Source: a bacterium
Lineage (GTDB): Bacteria; Oederibacteriota; Muellerivitia; Muellerivitales; Muellerivitaceae
DNA length: 6,447 nt
Reading direction: 5' to 3'
Assembly (NCBI GenBank): GCA_025980505.1
Contig: JAICXI010000113.1
Span: 1 to 6,447 of the forward strand
Shown: positions 1-4,331 of the stretch, one piece after another
How positions within the stretch are numbered: position 1 is the stretch's first letter
Layout of the letters: every line of letters starts with the position of its first letter
The notes under the pieces: model-generated
Seen by the model: the letters and a program-made list of their open reading frames with translations, nothing else
What the model was told of the DNA's origin: nothing
Database searches by the model: none
Position numbers and translations under genes: made by a program

Positions 1-1151
1 AGGGCCACCGCCCCGCCGGTCTTGAGGGAATTGTTGGTGTTGGTGATGAAGCCCTGCAGGGTGTTGACGCCGTTGTAAACCACGTCCATGACGTAGCGCC
101 AGGGACCCCGCATGCCTTCCGAGCTGGCGGTGGCGCCCGAGTAAGCGAAACCCGTGGGAGGGTTGGTCCCCGTGGCCCCGGTCAATTGGAGCGTGTCCGA
201 GTTGAAGCCGTGGTTTCCCGCGGCCGCGTCGGCGGCCACCAGGGCGGCAGCCGTGTTGTTGGCCACGGTGGCCCATTCGGCGCCCGTGGTGCCCCGGTTG
301 GGATAGCTGACGCCCGCGTAAGTGCTGCCCCAGCAACGGTAATAGCCCGGATCCCAGTAGTCCACGTAAACGTTGCTGGAGACCCCGTTGATGTTGAAGG
401 TGTCGCCGCTGGTGAAGTAATCGTACTTGTCCACGTCCCGGTACCAGGGGGAAGGCGGGCTGCTGCCTGGGATCGTGCCGGTCTCCAGCATGGCCTGGAT
501 CATGGTCTGGGCTTCCCCGCAATAGTTGATCACACCGGTGGAAGGCCATTGCTTGCAGGCCATGAGAAGGGCCATGGCGATGTCCTCGTCGCCGTCCCCC
601 GCCGAGTCGCAACCCGTGATGCCGAAGGGCGAGGTCATGGAGGTTTCCCAGGCCGGCAGGTAGGCCGTGAAACCGTCGCAGGGGTTGTTTTGCATGTTCA
701 TGTGGGTCTTGACGTAGAGGTAAAGCCCGTCAAACAGGGGCTTGTCCGCGAAGGAAGCCGCGATCAGCATGGAATAACCCATGCCCTCGGTCAGGGCATG
801 GTGGTTGTTGCCGCCGTTGTTCAAGGCGAAGTTGGCGATGAGGGGGACGCCGCCGACCGTCTCGCCCGTGTATTCGACCTCGGATCCGATGTAGAGGCCG
901 TAATATTTTTTCCACATGGCGGTCATGTCCGAATTGGACACTCCCTCGGGCTGCGCGATGATGCCGTTGGGAAGCTGCAGGTATTCGCCGAAGGGATGGG
1001 CGGGATTGCCGCTGTTGATGTTGCCACCGGGATAAACCGCGCCGTACATGGTGCCGTAGGCCTGCGCCCAGGCGGTCGAAGCGCTTTCATGCATGGACAA
1101 TAAAAACAGCGATGCGAAAAGGAGGACTAAATAAACCCGCTTGAGTGACAC
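1..1151 (-). CDS. Secreted glycoside hydrolase family 8 enzyme (3' end outside window)
   Basis: GH8 enzymes are inverting (α/α)6-barrel hydrolases acting on β-1,4-glucan, chitosan, mixed-linkage glucan or xylan; the substrate here is open. Translating from the GTG at 1151 gives 383 visible residues. Residues 1-29 form a Sec signal peptide (SLKR, then a hydrophobic run, then STAWA before QAYG), predicting export. TEGMGYSM at 121-128 matches the family's acid motif, with Glu122 the likely proton donor. Residues 184-202 (AGDGDEDIAMALLMA...W) fit the GH8 signature except Gly185 where Ser/Thr is usual; Asp186 is its conserved acid. DYWDPGYYR (264-272) and RGPWR (348-352) match later family motifs. 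The usual catalytic-base Asp of the DAxR motif appears to be Glu345. The start is uncertain: an in-frame ATG at 1241 would add 30 residues ahead of the signal peptide, and neither start has a strong Shine-Dalgarno. The GTG is preferred because it gives a normal n-region. An unseen C-terminal extension is possible. Family assignment is firm; specificity is not. Confidence 0.87.
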   Translation of the reverse strand, partial: MSLKRVYLVLLFASLFLLSMHESASTAWAQAYGTMYGAVYPGGNINSGNPAHPFGEYLQLPNGIIAQPEGVSNSDMTAMWKKYYGLYIGSEVEYTGETVGGVPLIANFALNNGGNNHHALTEGMGYSMLIAASFADKPLFDGLYLYVKTHMNMQNNPCDGFTAYLPAWETSMTSPFGITGCDSAGDGDEDIAMALLMACKQWPSTGVINYCGEAQTMIQAMLETGTIPGSSPPSPWYRDVDKYDYFTSGDTFNINGVSSNVYVDYWDPGYYRCWGSTYAGVSYPNRGTTGAEWATVANNTAAALVAADAAAGNHGFNSDTLQLTGATGTNPPTGFAYSGATASSEGMRGPWRYVMDVVYNGVNTLQGFITNTNNSLKTGGAVA

Positions 1152-1295
1152 TTCCGCACCGCCGCATAAAGATGAAGCCGAGGCTGGCTGTATTTCAAAA
1201 CGAAGGGATGCAGTTTCGCAAGCCGGGCTATGGGTGTTCATTAAACTTTAAGAAAAGCAATTTTCGCACCAAGAAAGTCCCGTGAATATGATTTA

Positions 1296-1320
1296 AAAAC
1301 GATTTTGCCTTTTTCGTTTT
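1296..1320. repeat. Inverted repeat, 7-bp arms, AT-rich spacer
   Basis: AAAACGA (1296-1302) and TCGTTTT (1314-1320) are perfect inverted copies around an 11-base spacer that is itself nearly symmetric (TTTTGCCTTTT). It lies about 145-170 bases upstream of the favoured GH8 start. It could be an operator; the stem is too AT-rich to make a good terminator. Confidence 0.4.
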
Positions 1321-1347
1321 ATCGAGAAACTTTGGCGAAGACTGTTT

Positions 1348-1376
1348 CCGAAAAAATATCCTCCTCTTTATTTCGG
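1348..1376 (-). repeat. Hairpin presenting AGGAGG in its loop
   Basis: Read on the minus strand, CCGAAA (1376-1371) pairs with TTTCGG (1353-1348). After one T-T mismatch two further A-T pairs can form. The loop contains AGAGGAGGAT, so an ideal Shine-Dalgarno core (1365-1360) sits exposed in the loop. No ATG, GTG or TTG follows at a usable distance, so it does not start a gene. An exposed GGA in a hairpin loop is also the kind of site bound by CsrA/RsmA proteins; that reading is inference. Confidence 0.35.
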
Positions 1377-1407
1377 GGAACTTTTCAACGGGAACAACGC
1401 CATTGGA

Positions 1408-1450
1408 TTTTTTGTCGCTTGTTTTGACAATTATTCCAACTTTTTGTCAC
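1408..1450. repeat. Repeated TTGTC elements, possible operator
   Basis: TTTTTTGTCGC (1408-1418) and TTTTTGTCAC (1441-1450) are near-identical direct repeats whose matching bases are 32 bp apart, close to three helical turns. Between them GACAA (1426-1430) is the same element inverted, so TTGTC (1412-1416) and GACAA form an inverted repeat with a 9-base spacer. This arrangement in a non-coding region could be a regulator binding site. No transcription factor is implied by the sequence. Confidence 0.35.
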
Positions 1451-1591
1451 TGGATCGATGGACCGCCACCCGGTAAAAAAGAAGGGTCGCAGGGGCGCGG
1501 TTGTTTTTTTCCCTTTCCTCTTGCAGCGGGGATCAAGGCAACGCAATGGGCATCGGTGCAAGACGCGTCCGTTCCCGGAACAGCGTCGGCT

Positions 1592-2983
1592 TTATTTTTC
1601 CAGGATCACGTCGTCCACGTAGAAGGGTGAAACGGCCTTGGGGCTGTTGGACGTCAGCACGATCTTGTCGAAGGAACCGGGGATCTTGAAATCCGCCAGC
1701 GGGAGTGAAACCTCGTTCCATTGGCCCACCTTCCAGGGCCGGGCGCCCGTAACCGCCCGTTCCTCGCCCGTTTGCTTGCCGACGGATTCGAACCGCACGC
1801 GGAACTCCACATCGCAACCCGTGGGACAAACCCAGAAGTGGATCGCCTTGAAATCGGACGGACGCAGGCCCGGGCCCTCGAACTGGGCGCCGCCCCACCC
1901 CTTGTCCGGGAGCCGGATGAGCGCGCTTTTGCCCCCGCCCGGCGTGTGGTTTTGGGCCGCGGAGCCGAAATCATAGGCGCCTTCGCTCCAATGGCTGGTG
2001 GTCCAGGCCGGTTTGTCCCCGTCAAAGACAAGCGTTCCCGGGACAGGCCCGGCTTGCGGGGCCGCGACGGTCGCAGTGGGTTCGGGCGGGGCGCGGTAGG
2101 CCTTGTCCGGGCCGATGTAACGGTCGGACAGGACGAAGTCGTCGAAATCCGCGTATTCCTCCCGGGGCGGCGCCCAGGAGGCGTCGGCTCCCCCGAAAAA
2201 GGTGGAGAAGTACAGGCTGTCGATCTTGAGGCTGTCCCTGTCGCGGAAACGCAGGTCCGTCACTTCCAGGGCCTTTTCACCGTTAAGCCAGGACCGGATC
2301 ACGCCGTCCTTTTTGCCGGGACGGTTCATCCGCACGTAAGTTTCCACGCAATACCAGCGGCCCGGGACGAAATAACGGGGACAGCCCCCGTAATCCCAGG
2401 CGAAGTCCTCGCCGTATTCCCCCGCTTGGTCCGGGTGGTAGACGTATTGCACGATTTTGCCGTCCGGCCGCCACATCATGCGGGCGCTCCAGCCGTCCCT
2501 GCCGTTGGGTTTGTGGCCGCCCGTGTTGTGGTCCCCCCCCGCCAGGCCCGGAAGCTTGCCGCCCTTCACGAAATCGAAACCCGGTTCGAAGCGCACGTAA
2601 TAACGGAGGCTGAGGGCTTCCCGGGGCGGGATGGAAAGTTTTGAAAAATCGGTCAGGAATTGCAGCCCACCCGTCGGGCCGTAGGTATCCTTCAGGTATC
2701 GCACCCTCAAGAAGCGGCCCTGCAAGGCATCCGGCCCGGAAAGAAGTCCGGCATTGGCGGCGGGCTCGGGGCCCCACTCCATGCCCCAAACCGCGGTCCA
2801 GGGATCGGCTTCGAACCCGCTGAAAAAAAGCAGGTCGGGCCGGGCCCGCAGGCCGGCCTCGGCGGCGGAAGGATCGCCCACGGCGGCCCCGCCGGTCCCG
2901 GGTCCCAAGGCAAAACAAAAAGCCACGGCCCCACAGGCCGTGGCTTTGGAAAAGCCCCTCAGGATTCGATCAATAAAAGACAA
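1592..2983 (-). CDS. Secreted polysaccharide lyase, PL14-type, with C-terminal β-sandwich domain
   Basis: PL14 enzymes cleave uronate polysaccharides (alginate, glucuronan) by β-elimination. The 463-residue product has a signal peptide at about 1-34 (basic SK before a hydrophobic ACGAVAFCFALG), then a β-rich catalytic domain (about 50-290) opening with LFFSGFE. Five residues shown to matter in the Chlorella-virus lyase vAL-1 have counterparts with near-identical spacing: Lys143 in GGKLPGL, Ser166 and Arg168 in WSARMMW, Tyr180 and Tyr182 in QYVYHPDQ. This supports an active lyase. A Pro/Ala-rich linker (about 296-316) leads to a second domain (318-463) rich in β-strands and ending FYVDDVIL, like galactose-binding-type carbohydrate-binding modules; this is by resemblance only. 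The start is TTG, overlapping the preceding gene by 14 bases, with only a G-rich weak ribosome site; no better in-frame start gives an intact signal peptide, and coupling to the upstream gene would explain its use. Substrate (alginate, glucuronan or other) is undetermined. Confidence 0.85.
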   Translation of the reverse strand: MSFIDRILRGFSKATACGAVAFCFALGPGTGGAAVGDPSAAEAGLRARPDLLFFSGFEADPWTAVWGMEWGPEPAANAGLLSGPDALQGRFLRVRYLKDTYGPTGGLQFLTDFSKLSIPPREALSLRYYVRFEPGFDFVKGGKLPGLAGGDHNTGGHKPNGRDGWSARMMWRPDGKIVQYVYHPDQAGEYGEDFAWDYGGCPRYFVPGRWYCVETYVRMNRPGKKDGVIRSWLNGEKALEVTDLRFRDRDSLKIDSLYFSTFFGGADASWAPPREEYADFDDFVLSDRYIGPDKAYRAPPEPTATVAAPQAGPVPGTLVFDGDKPAWTTSHWSEGAYDFGSAAQNHTPGGGKSALIRLPDKGWGGAQFEGPGLRPSDFKAIHFWVCPTGCDVEFRVRFESVGKQTGEERAVTGARPWKVGQWNEVSLPLADFKIPGSFDKIVLTSNSPKAVSPFYVDDVILEK

Positions 2984-4148
2984 AGGCGTCCGCCACCACG
3001 GCGTAATCGGGGGATCCGTTCACGGCCGAAGGGGTACCCGCCGTGGGGTCCATGCGCTGGAGGTCCAGCTGGAATTTCAGGTTCCGCACCGGGTAACAGC
3101 GGAAGCTCAGCACGTGGCGGAAGCCGTCGTAGCTGCTTCCGCTCGGCGTGGAATGGTTGAGGTATTCGCTGACCACCCGCAGGTACATGCTTTGCCCCAG
3201 GTCGACTTCCAGGCTGCCATGGTAGGCCTGCAGGCTGTTGGAGGCCGTGACCGGCCCCGTAGGGGTGGCCCCGCTGTCGTCATAGCCGCCGTCGTATTCG
3301 GCCAGGATCACCACCGGCCCCAGCCTTCCCCAGCCATAGGCGCCGTAACGCATGCTCCGGGAACTCAGGTCCAAGTCCTGCCCGAAGAGGGAGCCTCCCA
3401 GGGTGAAATCATGGAAGCCCACGCCCCCCTTGGCCGAGAAGATCTTTTCGTTATAGCCGGGAACCGTCGGGGTCCCGAAAGCGGAGGAGCCGTCCACCAC
3501 GGCCGCGTTGAGGAAAGCCGGGCCGGGGTAAATCCCGGCCTCCACTCCGTCGTTGACCGGGTTGTCGAAGCTGAAGAGGCCGGGGTTGTTCGCGGGGCTC
3601 AAGAAATAGCGCACCAGGCTGTTGTCGTCGCTCAAGGTCAATCCGTAAGGCAGCATGAATTTCCCCAATTTCAAATAGGCCCCTTCGGGCAGGCCCGAAA
3701 CCAGGCCGTAAGCCTCCTTCACCCCGCCACTTTCGTCCAGGCGGTAGGTGAGCACCCCCGAGATGTTCTCGTTGGCCTTGATGCCGATGGAAAAGGACTG
3801 CCGGGCCGGGTAAAGGGTCTTGCTGGTGTTGAAGGAATCCTGGTCCAGGTTGGGGTTGTTCCGGAAGGTGGCCCTGTAGCCCTCGTGGAGGTCCAGCCCC
3901 ACCGCCACCCAGCTGGGCGCGTTGTGCTGGATCTTCTGGGCCGCTTCCGAGATCCCCGCCCAGTCGAAAGTCTCCAGGGTGCTCCCGTAATTCTTCCCGA
4001 AGTCGTTGCGCAGCCACCCGCCGGTTTGGTTCATATGGCAGGCGTTGCAGTTGACCCCCTTCCAGGCGGCGAAATAAGGCTCCGCCCAGGCTTCCGTCGC
4101 GCTTAAAGATAAAAGAACCAAGGCCACCCGCAGTGAAAGTTTTCTCAT
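2970..4148 (-). CDS. Exported monohaem c-type cytochrome / outer-membrane β-barrel protein
   Basis: The 392-residue product has a clear Sec signal peptide (1-22, cut after TEAWA), then EPYFAAWKG and one haem-attachment site CNACH (Cys34, Cys37, His38) followed by TGGWLRNDFG. Similar N-termini, with a CxxCH site next to Gly-rich and NDFG residues ahead of a barrel, occur in uncharacterised proteins of several diderm groups. The rest (about 78-392) alternates amphipathic β-strands with turns, contains a porin-like KLGKFMLPYGL segment (160-170), and ends ...ADAFVFY, the terminal aromatic typical of BAM-inserted outer-membrane proteins. I infer a 14-16-strand barrel with a covalent haem near its periplasmic mouth. 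The function could be electron transfer, redox sensing or a gated porin; none is proven. The ATG at 4148 is chosen over an in-frame TTG at 4172 because AAAGGGAG lies just before it and it gives a clean signal peptide. The gene heads a coupled pair with the PL14-type lyase gene. Confidence 0.85.
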   Translation of the reverse strand: MRKLSLRVALVLLSLSATEAWAEPYFAAWKGVNCNACHMNQTGGWLRNDFGKNYGSTLETFDWAGISEAAQKIQHNAPSWVAVGLDLHEGYRATFRNNPNLDQDSFNTSKTLYPARQSFSIGIKANENISGVLTYRLDESGGVKEAYGLVSGLPEGAYLKLGKFMLPYGLTLSDDNSLVRYFLSPANNPGLFSFDNPVNDGVEAGIYPGPAFLNAAVVDGSSAFGTPTVPGYNEKIFSAKGGVGFHDFTLGGSLFGQDLDLSSRSMRYGAYGWGRLGPVVILAEYDGGYDDSGATPTGPVTASNSLQAYHGSLEVDLGQSMYLRVVSEYLNHSTPSGSSYDGFRHVLSFRCYPVRNLKFQLDLQRMDPTAGTPSAVNGSPDYAVVADAFVFY

Positions 4149-4151
4149 AAG

Positions 4152-4159
4152 CTCCCTTT
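4152..4159 (-). promoter_or_regulatory. Ribosome binding site of the haem-barrel gene
   Basis: On the minus strand AAAGGGAG is followed by CTT and the ATG at 4148. It is the best Shine-Dalgarno sequence attached to a start in the window and decides the start over the upstream in-frame TTG at 4172, which lies on its far side. Confidence 0.7.
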
Positions 4160-4165
4160 GATGAG

Positions 4166-4181
4166 TTTTCAACTTTGAAAA
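4166..4181. repeat. Perfect 16-bp palindrome, likely operator
   Basis: TTTTCAA (4166-4172) and TTGAAAA (4175-4181) are exact inverted copies separated by two bases. The palindrome lies just upstream of the Shine-Dalgarno of the haem-barrel/lyase unit and downstream of the candidate promoter. A two-base spacer suits a dimeric repressor on DNA better than an RNA hairpin. No second full copy was seen in the window. Confidence 0.5.
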
Positions 4182-4202
4182 GGACGCCGTCGACTTGAAG
4201 GA

Positions 4203-4230
4203 AGTTTACCATGCGGCGGCGGAATTGGAA
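4203..4230 (-). promoter_or_regulatory. Possible σ70-type promoter with extended -10
   Basis: On the minus strand TTCCAA (4230-4225) is followed after 16 bases by TAAACT (4208-4203), preceded by TGG as in an extended -10. The -10 matches the TATAAT consensus at four of six positions; the -35 is weak. Initiation near 4196 would give a leader of about 48 bases containing the palindrome. The placement fits, but the match is modest. Confidence 0.3.
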
Positions 4231-4264
4231 TCGTCCGCCTCAAAATGGGCGCCGGGCCGGAAGG

Positions 4265-4331
4265 AAAAAACCAACGGCGGTAACTTTTCGAGGCATCGGG
4301 GAATAGGGCCGTCCCTTACAAGACCGCCGTT
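4265..4331 (-). terminator. Probable intrinsic terminator of the YfhO-family gene
   Basis: On the minus strand AACGGCGGT (4331-4323) pairs perfectly with ACCGCCGTT (4281-4273), followed after two G by six T (4270-4265). The 5' arm lies in the last codons of the YfhO-family gene, whose stop is at 4318-4316. The 41-base loop is long but can shorten through an inner AGGG/CCCT hairpin. The 9-bp GC-rich stem plus T-run is the best terminator candidate in the window and separates this gene from the haem-barrel/lyase unit. Confidence 0.45.

Larger units (their letters stand above)
1152..1591 (-). other. AT-rich intergenic region upstream of the GH8 gene
   Basis: No gene is supported in these 440 bases. 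On the minus strand this is the 3' flank of the lyase gene and the leader of the GH8 gene. The part from about 1240 to 1450 is clearly more AT-rich than the neighbouring genes and holds three repeat structures listed separately. No convincing -35/-10 pair was found, so the GH8 promoter is unplaced, although the long AT-rich stretch suggests GH8 is transcribed on its own. Just after the lyase stop there is only a weak terminator candidate: a 5-bp AAGGG/CCCTT stem (1482-1486 with 1511-1515) with a 24-base loop, followed on the minus strand by six T (1475-1480). I compared the leader with the c-di-GMP-I riboswitch core by eye and did not find it. Confidence 0.6.

Noticed and set aside
186..1103. 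Long plus-strand open frame opposite the GH8 gene
   Set aside because: It is antisense to a gene with clear GH8 motifs; its translation is low-complexity Gly/Val/Arg/His, typical of the complement of GC-rich coding sequence.
1152..1300. Riboswitch, especially c-di-GMP type, before the GH8 gene
   Set aside because: The conserved core elements of the c-di-GMP-I class could not be found by eye on the minus strand; a covariance-model search would settle it.
1475..1515. Intrinsic terminator after the lyase gene
   Set aside because: Only a 5-bp stem with a 24-base loop precedes the T-run; too weak to list as a feature of its own.
1403..1630. 75-codon plus-strand frame in the intergenic region
   Set aside because: TTG start without a ribosome site, overlaps the lyase 3' end, and lies over the repeat-rich region; no protein feature supports it.
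2754..4106. 450-codon plus-strand open frame spanning the lyase/haem-barrel junction
   Set aside because: No recognisable motif, composition typical of a GC-rich shadow, and it lies opposite two genes with signal peptides and catalytic or haem motifs.
4148..4172. TTG at 4172 as the start of the haem-barrel gene
   Set aside because: It lies inside the palindrome and upstream of the Shine-Dalgarno that serves the ATG at 4148; it would add a needless 8-residue polar lead to the signal peptide.
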